Shown here: piece by piece, positions 49,010 to 55,606 of the stretch
How the letters are laid out: each line of letters starts with the position of its first letter
How positions within the stretch are numbered: position 1 is the stretch's first letter
NCBI GenBank assembly: GCA_026545225.1
Contig: CM048845.1
Span: forward strand, 50,444,033-50,508,032
Direction of reading: 5' to 3'
DNA: 64,000 nt
Origin: Cornus controversa
Taxonomy: Eukaryota; Streptophyta; Magnoliopsida; Cornales; Cornaceae
Position numbers and translations under genes: made by a program
The notes under the pieces: generated by a model
Seen by the model: the letters and a program-made list of their open reading frames with translations, nothing else
Told to the model about the DNA's origin: nothing
The model's database searches: none

Positions 49010-49201
49010 GATGGAATTGTTGGAACCAACATAGTACTGATCAACAGTCTTCAACCATCCAACATCATTGTGCGTGTGAGGAACCAAATGAACATTGAGC
49101 TTCCCCGGAACAATGCCCTGCGAAGTATTATACACCATATACTTCGATTCGGCGCATAGAATTCCGGCGAATATAATCAGCAAAGTCAGTGTTATGGCCA
49201 T
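20148..49201 (-). CDS. lysosomal/vacuolar-type alpha-mannosidase (GH38), 29 exons
   Basis: This enzyme removes terminal alpha-mannose from N-glycans in the vacuole or cell wall. I traced 29 exons with matching phases; total 3048 nt, 1015 residues, no stop inside. Exons in transcript order: 49201-49007, 48861-48778, 48604-48516, 48268-48094, 47886-47767, 47595-47512, 47425-47354, 47144-47031, 45311-45211, 45111-45018, 44929-44762, 44664-44575, 43878-43813, 43697-43641, 42670-42451, 42347-42208, 41788-41714, 41559-41500, 41408-41337, 34636-34589, 34451-34332, 34150-34085, 32939-32827, 32684-32600, 21594-21484, 21397-21302, 20982-20935, 20532-20464, 20363-20148. Zinc/catalytic residues are His44 and Asp46 (PHTHNDVGW), Asp193 (GRIDYQDR, nucleophile) and His407 (AQHHDAVTG). 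A signal peptide spans residues 1-17. Family length is about 1010-1030. Introns 2 and 12 use GC donors. Introns 8, 19 and 24 are swollen by transposons. Likely intact and functional; expression is inferred. Confidence 0.95.
21015..21235 (-). repeat. tRNA-derived SINE-like repeat in intron 26
   Basis: On the minus strand the head reads GGGATAGCTGAGTTGGCACAAGGC, a clear tRNA-like A-box region (given here as GATAGCTGAGTTGGC). It is followed by GACCGAGAGGTCTTGTG. The other end is a long poly-T on the plus strand (21029-21050), meaning a poly-A tail. It lies between exons 26 and 27 and has the same transcriptional sense as the gene. Confidence 0.65.
21660..21945. other. intron 24 DNA, no feature seen
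   Basis: AT-rich intron sequence directly after the acceptor region of exon 25. No transposon ends or coding signals were found. Confidence 0.5.
21945..22165. repeat. TTCATGAAC/GAGCTCG-rich MITE-like remnant in intron 24
   Basis: Interspersed GAACATGG, GTTCGTTTA, TTCATTTA and GAGCTCG words with many short inverted copies resemble subterminal repeats of a common plant non-autonomous DNA element. Clear terminal inverted repeats were not found. Confidence 0.35.
22165..22730. other. intron 24 DNA with (CT)n microsatellite
   Basis: No gene or transposon domain was found. A (CT)n run lies at about 22493-22511. Confidence 0.5.
22735..22920 (+). pseudogene. Copia gag fragment (fossil)
   Basis: The plus strand encodes a peptide with [20 protein letters not shown], then [14 protein letters not shown] and ILEKNHEGT. 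This matches the gag N-terminal domain pattern of plant Copia elements (UBN2-like). Only about 60 codons remain and the piece is broken. It abuts the LTR-like sequence starting near 22921. Confidence 0.6.
22921..24303 (-). repeat. diverged LTR A (minus orientation) in intron 24
   Basis: Its right end reads AAATCCCAACA, paired with TGTTGG at the start of the neighbouring LTR B. The two share architecture: a gene-like AAAGTTATGACC/GAAGTTATAGCC block, a TTTATAGAGGGGAGTGGG / TTTATAAGTGGGGTGGCC block, and matching ends. The outer end is truncated at the Copia gag fragment. The copies are clearly diverged and old. Confidence 0.6.
24304..24335 (-). other. PBS-containing 32-bp spacer between two LTRs
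   Basis: The plus strand reads GCTCTGATACCA (24322-24333), the complement of TGGTATCAGAGC, the standard initiator-Met tRNA primer site of plant Copia elements. Only 32 bp separate the two LTRs, so nearly the whole internal part is missing. Confidence 0.75.
24336..26586 (-). repeat. diverged LTR B (minus orientation), split by an hAT-like MITE
   Basis: It starts TGTTGGAAAGCC on the plus strand and ends ATAATCCCAACA. Removing the MITE at 25723-26293 leaves about 1.67 kb. A PBS lies just outside its left end, so on the minus strand this is the 5' LTR. Confidence 0.65.
25723..26293. mobile_element. hAT-like MITE with GACACG/CGTGTC subterminal repeats
   Basis: Inverted ends are CTAAGAAGCACGGATACG and (complement of the right end) CTAGGAAGCACGGACAC. 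The flanking 8-mers ATAAATAG and ATAAATAA form a nearly exact 8-bp target duplication, as in hAT elements. Both subterminal zones are packed with GGACACG on the left and CGTGTCC on the right, which could pair into a long stem. There is no transposase frame; the apparent open frame at 26105-26293 is just the repeat. Confidence 0.85.
26586..26925. other. intron 24 DNA with (GAA)n microsatellite
   Basis: A (GAA)n tract of about 30 bp starts near 26590, followed by purine-rich sequence. Nothing coding is seen before the Copia target site. Confidence 0.6.
26931..27148 (+). repeat. 5' LTR of the Copia element
   Basis: The repeat matches 31933-32135 through TTGGGTTATTGGGCTTCTTG and GAGAGTATAAGGTGTTTTAT to CACAATTAATCAATCTCAAC. 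It carries an expanded CTT tract near 27067-27110. Confidence 0.95.
27789..28565 (+). pseudogene. Copia gag region (fossil)
   Basis: The frame opens with [20 protein letters not shown], the Copia gag N-terminal signature. It passes through a helical UBN2-type region ([12 protein letters not shown]..., [17 protein letters not shown]) and a glycine/arginine-rich stretch. It ends in a CCHC knuckle ([14 protein letters not shown], about 28522-28563). The region is broken. Confidence 0.85.
28566..29060 (+). pseudogene. Copia protease region (fossil)
   Basis: The peptide [18 protein letters not shown] (28792-28845) contains the DSG-type aspartic protease motif of Copia elements. It is followed by the [12 protein letters not shown] block and the [18 protein letters not shown] block. 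Position between gag and integrase is as expected. Confidence 0.85.
29076..30535 (+). pseudogene. Copia integrase region (fossil)
   Basis: GAG-pre-integrase ([31 protein letters not shown]) leads into the core with [12 protein letters not shown] (29337), [14 protein letters not shown] and, further on, [26 protein letters not shown] and FGCVAFVHV blocks. It ends with the serine/proline-rich linker typical of Copia. The region is broken. Confidence 0.9.
30540..31030 (+). pseudogene. Copia reverse transcriptase region (fossil)
   Basis: Blocks include [28 protein letters not shown] and [14 protein letters not shown] with the YVDD catalytic box near 30965. The preceding part ([19 protein letters not shown]-like, about 30598-30655) is recognisable. 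The region is broken. Confidence 0.9.
31032..31925 (+). pseudogene. Copia RT end and RNase H region (fossil)
   Basis: [20 protein letters not shown], then [58 protein letters not shown] and [15 protein letters not shown] are the standard Copia RT-C and RNase H blocks. They end just before the purine tract of the 3' LTR. The region is broken. Confidence 0.9.
31933..32135 (+). repeat. 3' LTR of the Copia element
   Basis: It starts TGTTGGAGAATTTGGG after the purine tract, ends CAATCTCAACT and is followed by the GTTCC target duplication. Confidence 0.95.
32141..32599. other. remainder of intron 24 next to exon 24
   Basis: Non-coding intron DNA between the Copia element and the exon 24 donor at 32600/32599. 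Nothing distinctive was found. Confidence 0.6.
32940..34084. other. intron 22 of the mannosidase gene, no feature seen
   Basis: A 1.1-kb AT-rich intron between exon 22 (ends 34085) and exon 23 (starts 32939). No coding or transposon signature was recognised. Confidence 0.6.
35160..36390 (+). pseudogene. LINE ORF1-like (DUF4283 plus CCHC knuckle)
   Basis: Residues such as [19 protein letters not shown], then [19 protein letters not shown] and VLGSLPIWI are the DUF4283 domain of plant L1 ORF1 proteins. [13 protein letters not shown] follows. A CX2CX4HX4C knuckle ([14 protein letters not shown]) is readable at about 35878-35920, just after the SINE insertion. An acidic tail follows to 36390 (frame 35790-36389). 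Stops and frame changes interrupt it. Confidence 0.8.
35736..35856 (+). mobile_element. short tRNA-derived SINE inside the LINE
   Basis: A 121-bp insertion is flanked by an exact 10-bp duplication (ATGATTGGAA at 35726 and 35857). It contains AGTGTTCGAGCCC, a good pol III B-box, preceded by GGGCATTAGCCCAG, and ends in an A8-9 tail. It splits the LINE ORF1 just before its zinc knuckle. Confidence 0.85.
36430..37150 (+). pseudogene. LINE endonuclease region
   Basis: [11 protein letters not shown] at about 36452 is the start motif of the plant L1 apurinic-type endonuclease. Further parts follow, including [20 protein letters not shown] (36840) and a GRWTWCN block (36985). The frame is interrupted near 36590 and after 37129. 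Confidence 0.8.
37880..38714 (+). mobile_element. TRIM 1, inserted in the LINE and split by a MITE
   Basis: Short LTRs start TGTTAG and end GGTTGTTAACA. The left copy spans 37880-37953 (74 bp) and the right copy begins at 38060 and ends at 38714 with the MITE inside it. TGGTATCAGAGTC directly after the left LTR is an initiator-Met primer site. An exact GTTCC target duplication flanks it (37875-37879 and 38715-38719). Without the MITE it is about 255 bp and has no coding capacity, as expected for terminal-repeat retrotransposons in miniature. Confidence 0.92.
38116..38692. mobile_element. Harbinger/PIF-like MITE inside the TRIM LTR
   Basis: Terminal inverted repeats read TGCTCCGTTTGGTTGGAGGG and, from the other end, TGCTATGTTTGGTTGGAGGG. 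The 3-bp TTA flanks (38113-38115 and 38693-38695) match the PIF/Harbinger target preference. The 577-bp element is purine-rich on one half and pyrimidine-rich on the other and has no transposase. Confidence 0.85.
39835..40082 (-). mobile_element. TRIM 2, same family, opposite orientation in the same LINE
   Basis: Read on the minus strand, 73-bp LTRs (40082-40010 and 39907-39835) start TGTTGAAAG and end GGTTGTTAACA. TGGTATCAGAGCC follows the first LTR. The internal 100 bp match TRIM 1 (AAAGGTCTCG, TTCAAA-CTCAC, ACACGTGTTGGAC). An exact TTTCA target duplication flanks it (39830-39834 and 40083-40087). Confidence 0.92.
40088..40960 (+). pseudogene. LINE C-terminal region (zf-RVT-like) and 3' UTR
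   Basis: A frame at 40375-40752 includes [20 protein letters not shown], the HLFF/C-type zinc-binding end found after plant LINE reverse transcriptases. It is followed by a non-coding tail with AATAAAATTTCGCTT. Confidence 0.75.
42690..43640. other. intron 14 of the mannosidase gene, no feature seen
   Basis: The 970-bp intron lies between exon 14 (ends 43641) and exon 15 (starts 42670). AT-rich, no transposon ends recognised. Confidence 0.6.
44762..44929 (-). CDS. mannosidase exon 11: second zinc-site histidine
   Basis: The 56-codon exon contains [20 protein letters not shown]. The second histidine of HHD matches the GH38 zinc ligand and the following aspartate is invariant in the family. 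Splice sites are canonical and phase 0. Confidence 0.93.
45528..46600 (-). repeat. LTR with PBS (Copia/SIRE-like) in intron 8, ends approximate
   Basis: On the minus strand TTGGTATCAAGC (45516-45527) fits an initiator-Met primer site, so the LTR lies to its right on the plus strand. The body holds CACACATAGACACAGGATCTAC and ACATGGAAAAAACCCC, strings common in plant Copia LTRs. It also has a cluster of CAATCGATTGA-type words (46285-46500). No coding sequence remains. Right end and target duplication are unresolved. Confidence 0.5.
47767..47886 (-). CDS. mannosidase exon 5: catalytic nucleophile
   Basis: The 40-codon exon encodes [20 protein letters not shown] and following residues. The aspartate of RIDY corresponds to the GH38 nucleophile. 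It is flanked by AG acceptor and GT donor sites in phase 0. Confidence 0.93.
48945..49006. repeat. (AT)n(AG)n microsatellite at the intron 1 donor
   Basis: About 15 AT units pass into about 16 AG units. The exon 1 donor GT on the minus strand is the last step of this repeat, so intron 1 begins GT(CT)n(AT)n. Confidence 0.95.
49007..49201 (-). CDS. mannosidase exon 1: signal peptide and first zinc site
   Basis: The ATG at 49201-49199 opens [17 protein letters not shown], a typical signal peptide with cleavage likely before ESKY. The exon continues to [20 protein letters not shown], the GH38 zinc motif. An in-frame TTG further upstream (49231) is not preferred because plant translation starts at ATG and the signal peptide fits the ATG. 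The donor CAG|GT runs straight into a (CT)n microsatellite. Confidence 0.93.
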
Positions 49202-49477
49202 GGATGTAGTAGCTGTTGAGAGGTTGTCCAAGCTCAGAAGACTTCAAATTTGATAAAGAAAGTAATAGAGTAATACCCCCGCTCACGGTATGATGGTCCA
49301 GGCTCATAAAGAAAGTAATAGAGTAATACCCCCGCTCACGGTATGATGGTCCAAGCTCAGAAGACTTCAAATTTGATACAGAAAGTAATAAACTTCAAAT
49401 TTGATAAAGAAAGTAATAGAGTAATACCCCCGCTCACGGTATGATGGTCCAAGACTTCAAATTTGATAAAGAAAGTA
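49202..49477. repeat. tandem repeats forming the proximal mannosidase upstream region
   Basis: Three to four copies of a roughly 75-bp unit contain CTTCAAATTTGATAAAGAAA, GTAATAGAGTAATACCCCCG and CTCACGGTATGATGGTCCA. The GTAATACCCCCGCTC...CGGTATGAT part matches the first 35 bp of the solo LTR at 52869, so this array is built from duplicated LTR starts. It lies immediately upstream of the ATG at 49201. Confidence 0.8.
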
Positions 49478-50189
49478 GGGTAAATTACACTCACCTCCCC
49501 TTAAGTTTGACCTAATTACACGTAATATTAAAGTAATGTATTTTGTTGCACTCACCTTCCCTCTAACGGATTTGGCAACACAGACGTTAAAAATATAGTA
49601 ATTTTACTGTTTTACCCCTCTATTTTATTGTTAAAATTGATAAAATATATGAATATATAAAATTACCAATTTGCCCATGTATGAAAAAATCATTTTTTTT
49701 TCTCTTCTTTCCCCTTTCTCTCTCCTCTCCACATACAGCCATTAATCACACCACCTCCTCCCACATAGCCACTGACCCGTTGCCGGAAAAACCTCCAACA
49801 CTCCCACAACCACCACCACCACCCAATCCACCAAGGCCACCGCCTCTCACCAACAACCCCACCACCACTGCCACCACCACCACCCAAATACCACAATATT
49901 CCAAAAACATTGAAAACCCAATTCATATCAAATACACACCAAAATCCAAAAAAAAAAAAATCCAATATCAATATCTATGTTACATTACAGTTATATGTAT
50001 CCATAGAAAGCTAAGAGAAGAGAAGGGGCAGCGGAAATGCTCGCCGTTGTCGGCGAACCAGATGGTCGGGGTGTGGTATTTGGCCCATGAGAAGACGAAG
50101 TCGCGTCGTCAAGATCAGGGGAAGCCCTCGTCAAACCTCACAACAGAAGTAACAACCACAACCCCAATAAACTCTGCCACCACTCCAGC

Positions 50190-50519
50190 CTAGGCCAAAC
50201 CCCCAAAGAAACTCACCGAAGATTCGATCTCCTCCTTCGCCGATTCGATCTCCTTCTCCGTCGTTTCGATTCCTCTCTCCGCTGCCAGGATTCCTTCCTC
50301 GAGCTTCTCCTCCGCTTCCTTCTCCACTTCTCTCAGCTTATTTCTCAGTCCGAACAGCAGTATGTCCTGCGCCATCGACGACAACTCTATCGCCTTCAGT
50401 GTTGTGGTTGCCGTCAACAAGAACAACCACTCTCTCCGGTCGGCGAGGGCGAGGACGAGGGCGACGGTGCGAGCTGGCAGATGAGGTTTAGAATTGGTGA
50501 CCTTGCGGAAGAGACCCAT
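50190..50519 (-). CDS. captured coiled-coil protein fragment inside the MULE
   Basis: The 109-residue frame begins with ATG (MGLFRKVTNSKPHLPARTVA). It has a hydrophobic LLTATTTLKAIEL stretch and a long charged helix with KLREVEKEAEEKLEEGILAAE and ETTEKEIESAKEEIESS, likely coiled coil. The base composition and lack of repeats suggest a real host gene segment. The family is not recognised. It may be a truncated copy of a gene elsewhere; whether it is transcribed is unknown. Confidence 0.5.
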   Translation of the reverse strand: MGLFRKVTNSKPHLPARTVALVLALADRREWLFLLTATTTLKAIELSSMAQDILLFGLRNKLREVEKEAEEKLEEGILAAERGIETTEKEIESAKEEIESSVSFFGGLA

Positions 50520-50534
50520 CTGGGTATACGGTTT

Positions 50535-50690
50535 CGGCTGCCAGTTGGGTGGATACTTGGGTTGCAGATGATATATATGAATATATATGTATTTGTATAT
50601 GTATAATCTTATTATATTCTAAAATTTATATATGTGCATATATATATATATATATACACACACAAATATACTTGATGGGCATTATGGTCC
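50535..50690. repeat. AT/GTAT-rich microsatellite in the MULE
   Basis: ATATGTATTTGTATATG-like and (TA)n runs end in CACACACA. The translated isoleucine/tyrosine frame is not a gene. Confidence 0.85.
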
Positions 50691-50858
50691 ATTCAATTAA
50701 ATTTTTTAACAAAACTGACGAAATTTTGGACGGAGGGGGTATTTGTCATAACGGAGCAAACCTCAGGGGAGGTTATTGTAACAAAATGTATTAATTTGAT
50801 ATTGAGTGTAATTAAGCTAAACCTGAAGGGAGGTCAGTGTAATTTACCCAAGAAAGTA

Positions 50859-51135
50859 ATAAAGTAATACCCTCGCTAACGGTACGATGATATTGTCCGC
50901 GATACCATCTGTAATACACCGCTCTACCATATAGTATAATATTGTCCGTTTTGAATTTAACCCGCACGATTTTGTTCTAGGTTTTATGGTCTCGTATCAT
51001 TTGAAAAGAACATACTACATATAAGTACATCCCTTCTTCACACCCAGACTATATGGGATTGAACAATCTGTACCCTGTCAGTGTGTTAGTTCATTCCAGT
51101 ATCTTTTCTTGCACCCGTTCACAAGTAGCACTACA
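50859..51135 (+). repeat. solo LTR family member(s), 250-bp type
   Basis: A partial LTR start (GTAATACCCTCGCTAACGG, from 50868) is followed by a fuller copy at about 50910-51135. This copy shares ATATTGTCCG, CCCGCACGATTTTGTTC, GAACATACTACATATAAG and TGTACCCTGTCAGTGT with 52869-53118 and ends CACTACA. Target duplications are not evident. Confidence 0.7.
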
Positions 51136-51940
51136 AAGAAACATTTGGAAACGATTTGATCGAGCGAGGAATCCGATGAAAACCTACACTTTTTCTGTCC
51201 TTAAGCTGTTGTCTGGTTTTGATCAATCGAATTTAGGTGAACTAAAGAAGTCAAAATCGATCAAGTTTGGATCTACAAAAATCAATTGGCGATTTGGGAG
51301 ATAAGGTTTGATAGGGAACGTATATCTATAACTATTGACCTGAATAAAGACAAACAAGTGTAGGTCTTCCTTCTCGAGTCCTTCACTCCACTTTCCCTTC
51401 GAGTGATTGAGTGACTGTGTACTTATCCATATTTCAAAGTCCGTACAGTAATTCCCGCTAGGTTTAATAGAAAAATCTTGAAAATTAGTTTAGATAGATT
51501 CTCCTAATTACCGATCGTCCCGTTTACTGTATCAGTATACTGCATTTGATAGATAGATATGATATGGCATAAAAGATGTAGGTGTAGATTCAATTTATGT
51601 TAGAATTGGTATACAATATGAAGTTTATGACAAATTTCAGGATGTTGAGGTTATAAATATAGAATTTTTGGAGTACTCAATAATTTGCAGTTTCCCTCAA
51701 GCATCCCCTCTATTAAACCTCATGTTTCAACCCATTTCAAAGCTAATCTAAGCAGACTTAGCTTCAACTATCAAGGCTACGCTGATACTACCTTGGGAAG
51801 AAGTGATTGATCACTTTTAAGTTGAGTTTTTGACAACCATGTAAGTTGCAGCTTCCTTTGAATGAGTTCTATATGCAGCATCGAAATGCTAGATAGGATG
51901 TCATCGCGACGTGGCACCGTATCTCAAAGCCTTTCCATAA
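51136..51940. other. upstream intergenic DNA, no gene seen
   Basis: The sequence has a more balanced composition than the rest of the flank, but I see no spliced gene structure, RNA gene or transposon ends. Confidence 0.45.
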
Positions 51941-51949
51941 ATAAAAGTT

Positions 51950-52330
51950 ATTTTCAAACCCGTCCTGCCCCACATCATAGTCGAGGTGGTTTCAGGACAC
52001 TCCGGTGTAAATATTTTTTTTTAAAAAAAATTCAAACTTGAATAAAATCAAGATAAATTTTGTAAAAAAAATTAAGTATAACCAAATACTTAACAATAAT
52101 ATTAACAAAAATGTTGTTAAATTTTCAAATTATCATTTAAATGAAGAAAAATAAAAATTATAAATAATAAAAGAATACTTATTTATATATTTATTATTAA
52201 TTGGGGCAAGTTCGGGACTTTATTTTTCCAAAAACCGCCTCTAACTCTATTGGAATGATCCCAAACCCAATCCAATAGGGCCAGGATGGGGCGGGGTCTC
52301 GGTAGGGCGGGTTAAATTGACATTCCTAGT
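51950..52330. repeat. GGGGCGGG/CCCGCCC-type MITE-like remnant
   Basis: CCCGTCCTGCCCCA near the left and GGATGGGGCGGGG with GGGCGGGTTAAATTGACATTCC at the right (52276-52328) bracket an AT-rich core. These are the subterminal repeats of a common plant hAT-like non-autonomous element. The left terminal repeat is degraded. Confidence 0.45.
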
Positions 52331-52339
52331 TGTAAACAT

Positions 52340-52860
52340 CGCACTTTGTCCCCCTCCTATTCTTATTGTAATTCATCACTTGGACATCGTAAAGTCTGGT
52401 GATAGACGTGAGTTTCAAAGACTCCATATTCACTTTAAAGATGGAATTTCATTATTTCTTACCATTCCAATTTGTTCTCACCATCCGATCGTGAAATCAA
52501 TTTTAAATCAAGTCTCAATCAGGGTTATAGAGAAACTTGATTTCAACCCTAGTCGATATCAAGAGACCATAATTTCCCATTGAATCCAATCAAAGGATTC
52601 ATAACATCATTTCAAATCATAATTTATTTCATTGCACTACTTGATTTAGAATGGGCCCACCCAATTGGCCCAATTTTGACAAATTGTGTAAAAAGAATTT
52701 TGGGTCCACACTGATTTTTTTTATTTCATTTCAATCATCACCAAGTCCTCAAATTAACACTTTCATGTTAAAATTCAAGTCATTTTATCTTGGATCATCC
52801 ATGACCTTCGTTATTTGATTGGGTTACTTTTACCATCAGATCTTTCATAAATACCAGAAT
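52340..52860. other. intergenic DNA, no gene seen
   Basis: No domain, exon or transposon end was recognised between the MITE-like remnant and the solo LTR. Confidence 0.5.
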
Positions 52861-52868
52861 CCTCCAAT

Positions 52869-53118
52869 TGTAATACCCCGCTCCAACACACGGTATGATA
52901 TTGTCCGCTTTGGGCCTGAGCCCGCACGGTTTTGCTCTTGGGTTTTACCCCAAAAGGCCTCATACTATTTGAAGAGAACATACTACATATAAGCACATCC
53001 CCTTTTTCACACCCAGGTGATGTGGGATTGAGCACCTTGTACCCTGTCAGTGTGGTAGCTCAGTCCAGTGTCTGTCTTCGCACCCGCCCACTCACACCCG
53101 TCCACAAGGGTTACTACA
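52869..53118 (+). mobile_element. 250-bp solo LTR with CCAAT target duplication
   Basis: The sequence runs from TGTAATACCCCGCTCC to GGGTTACTACA and is flanked by an exact CCAAT duplication (52864-52868 and 53119-53123). A TATA-like CATATAAGCAC lies near 52987. The small size and lack of internal sequence mark it as a solo LTR of a small-LTR or TRIM-like family. Relatives lie at 50859-51135, and pieces of it form the tandem array before the mannosidase ATG. Confidence 0.85.
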
Positions 53119-53202
53119 CCAATCATGCCAGAAGGTCTTAGAATGGTCTACAATTTTATTTTCAAAAGTCGGAAAACACATCAAGTTAGTTCTTATCATA
53201 TA

Positions 53203-55606
53203 TGTAGAGACCAGAATCAAATTTGACTGGTTTTCTAATTTTATCATTTTTGCTATAAATGTGTTTTGAATGATATTTTAGATGTTTCGAGAGTGAGAAA
53301 CATATTTGAAAACATGTTATGAGGTTTTTGGAAGTTTTCAGAACATTTGAAGAAATTTGACTTTTTGGTCAAACAGGGGCCCAGGATGAGGTTTAGATAG
53401 GAATCCAAAAAATTTTGAAAAAATATTATTTTTGGTTATGGACCAAAGAAAATGTTTAGAGAGTTAAGGAATCGATTTTGGAGCCAACGCAACTTTCAAA
53501 ATCAAAAACGGAGGTCGGGAGGGTAGGTTAAGTGACTCGGGGACGTTTTGATCATTTCGCACCCCAAATGATGAAATAAATATCAAGAGGTCTGTGATAT
53601 TTCATATTTAAATATTTCTCTCTCTCTCTAACTATCCCACTTCATCTCTCTCCATTCTCTCTAGATTTTGGAGTAGCTAGGTTATGATTTGGAGGTTCCC
53701 GAAAAAGGATAGGTTGTTCATCGGGTCAAAGGCTTCAGTTTGAATTGAACAAAGTCTACGTTTAGCAAAATTGAAGGAGCTGGAAATTTCAAAATTTGAC
53801 TTCCAAGCTTGAGATTCGAGGTAAGGGTGTCATCTCCTCCCTTTCATCGATTCTCTAGGATCTCTTGTGATTTGTGGTAGTGTTAGCATGGTTTAGGAAG
53901 GTAGAAGGCTTTTTTCTTGATTTTCTTTCATGTTTAAATATACTAAGAATGTTCTTGTATGATTTATGTGGTGTAGGCGAAATATGTTATTTCTATGCAT
54001 GTTAAAACTTGAGTTTTGTGTATATATGTGAGATATATGATGTAGGAAACTTGTATGAATGTTATGCATGAAGAATTATGAATTTAATATACTACTTATA
54101 ACTAAATGATGTTTTGCACATGTTATAACCATTAGTTGAGAAGCATGAGGTTCATTAGGCTTACCTTGAACCATGACTTGAATATGTGAACTTGAATGCC
54201 ATATGTTGAAAAATGCATCAAAGGCGTGATTTTTTATGTTAATGCATTTGATGATAGTTGTGGGTGAAAATGCATGCAATGTGATGCGTACATTGTGATT
54301 ACCTAGCGTAGGTTGCCCTTGGTGGAAAGTGGGATGATTTTTGAAAATAGAATGATTATTAAAGAAGTTGGACTATGAGAATGGATGTACACGGAAGGTG
54401 TGATGAGCTAATGTTTTCAATTGGTGGGAGACGGACTCCTCTCCTTCAATTGGCAGTTTTCAATTGAAGAGGAACCGTAGTGACAATCTTGAGGTTGACG
54501 GGTGTCAACATGTGATAATCTTGGTGGTTGTAAAAGTCTGGGATTATGAGGTTGAAAGGTTCCGTCGTGATACTCCAGAATTTGTAAGGTTAAATAGTTG
54601 AATTGGTGGATAAGTTTGGTTCTTGAACGGTGGATTCATGTAAAGGAATTTGTTGTGAATTTAAGACATGTGTTATATGGTTTTGTGGTTGTGCGTGATT
54701 ACATGTATACTTATTATTTGTTACATTGTTGCCTTGTTGATAACATGAGTATTCGAACATGCCATGTAGTGTAGGGATGACATGATGCATATCATGTGGG
54801 TCGGCGTCGAGTCGATGCTTAGGCGGGTTTGGTCATCTCTATTGGGCATAGTTGTATGCTCCCCCAAACATTTTTACAAGTAAGGTACCAAGGACAGAAA
54901 AGGACTTGATGAGTCAAACGGAGCTCATAGGAGCACTTTTGGGCATTTTGGGGATACTTTAGTATTGTGTTTGTGGATTATGTTTGGCTATCCATGCTGG
55001 CTTGTGGCATGGTGATTTACGTTGTAATTATAGTCGTAGATGAATTGTAATGCCTTTGGATAATATGCATGTAATTCATATAATGACTATAAACCTGTGT
55101 ATGATGATATTACCTTTCAATTATGGGCATGAATGAGTTGTGATACTTGTGGGCTCAGTTGTATATCTAATAATATTGATGGATGGACAATGGGAATGTG
55201 TGAGGTGATGGGAAACATTCGAGTGAGTGTATGATTTGGGATTATGTGAAGTATGTGTGAGATATTTCAATATTTTACATTGTATAAAGAATGTACGTAT
55301 GTAGTGGATGATGAATTGGGATAAGAATGATTTGTTGTAATCACTTGGTGGATTGATTATTGTAGCAGGTGATTGATTACGATGCATCGTAATCCCAATT
55401 ACGATGCATCATGAATCAGCGATGCATCATAAACCTAATAATGATGCATTGTAAAAGGGTTGAGTGTTCCATACAAAATCCAGTGGATTTTGCAGGATGT
55501 TACGTACCTTGTGCGATTTATCGTAATGTGTGTCTAGTGGAACAACTAAGATAAAATTGGATAATTATGGGACATTAGGTACCGGACCCATTAGAGTTAG
55601 TTGAGT
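53203..55606 (+). repeat. Tekay/Del-type LTR copy 2, 3' end missing
   Basis: It starts TGTAGAGACC and shares with copy 1 the GACTTTTTGGTCAAAC and GGGGCCC(A/G)GGATG blocks, the TCTCTAGATTTTGGAG and pathway to the GGGTCGGC...CATCTCTATTGGGC segment (54797-54850), and GGCTATCCATGC-GGCTTGTGGCATG (54985-55010). It is cut off by the Athila-type LTR at about 55607 before the expected GGCGTTACA end. Confidence 0.7.
55376..55455. repeat. cluster of ACGATGCATCGT palindromic words
   Basis: ATTACGATGCATCGTAAT (55376-55393) is a perfect 18-nt palindrome. It is followed by ATTACGATGCATCATG, CAGCGATGCATCATAA and AATGATGCATTGTAA. The cluster occupies the same part of the LTR as the TTTCG...CGAAA cluster of copy 1, but with a different word. 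Confidence 0.8.

Larger units (their letters stand above)
49478..50849. mobile_element. Pack-MULE-like DNA transposon upstream of the mannosidase gene
   Basis: Long terminal inverted repeats (about 90-110 bp, roughly three quarters identical) start GGGTAAATTACACT. An exact 9-bp duplication AAGAAAGTA flanks the element (49469-49477 and 50850-50858), the Mutator hallmark. The interior has no MURA transposase. It contains a GC-rich segment (49990-50530), unlike the surrounding AT-rich DNA, with an open minus-strand frame at 50190-50519. It inserted into one unit of the tandem repeat. Confidence 0.88.

Noticed and set aside
49202-49231. Upstream in-frame TTG as the mannosidase start, adding ten residues
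   Set aside because: TTG is not a usual plant start, and the ATG at 49201 begins a textbook signal peptide.
49690-50193. Proline/threonine-rich and glycine/tryptophan-rich frames on both strands
   Set aside because: They come from CCA-type low complexity in the MULE interior. Only the 50190-50519 frame has complex composition.
50549-50794. Ile/Tyr-rich plus-strand frame
   Set aside because: It is an AT/GTAT microsatellite translation.
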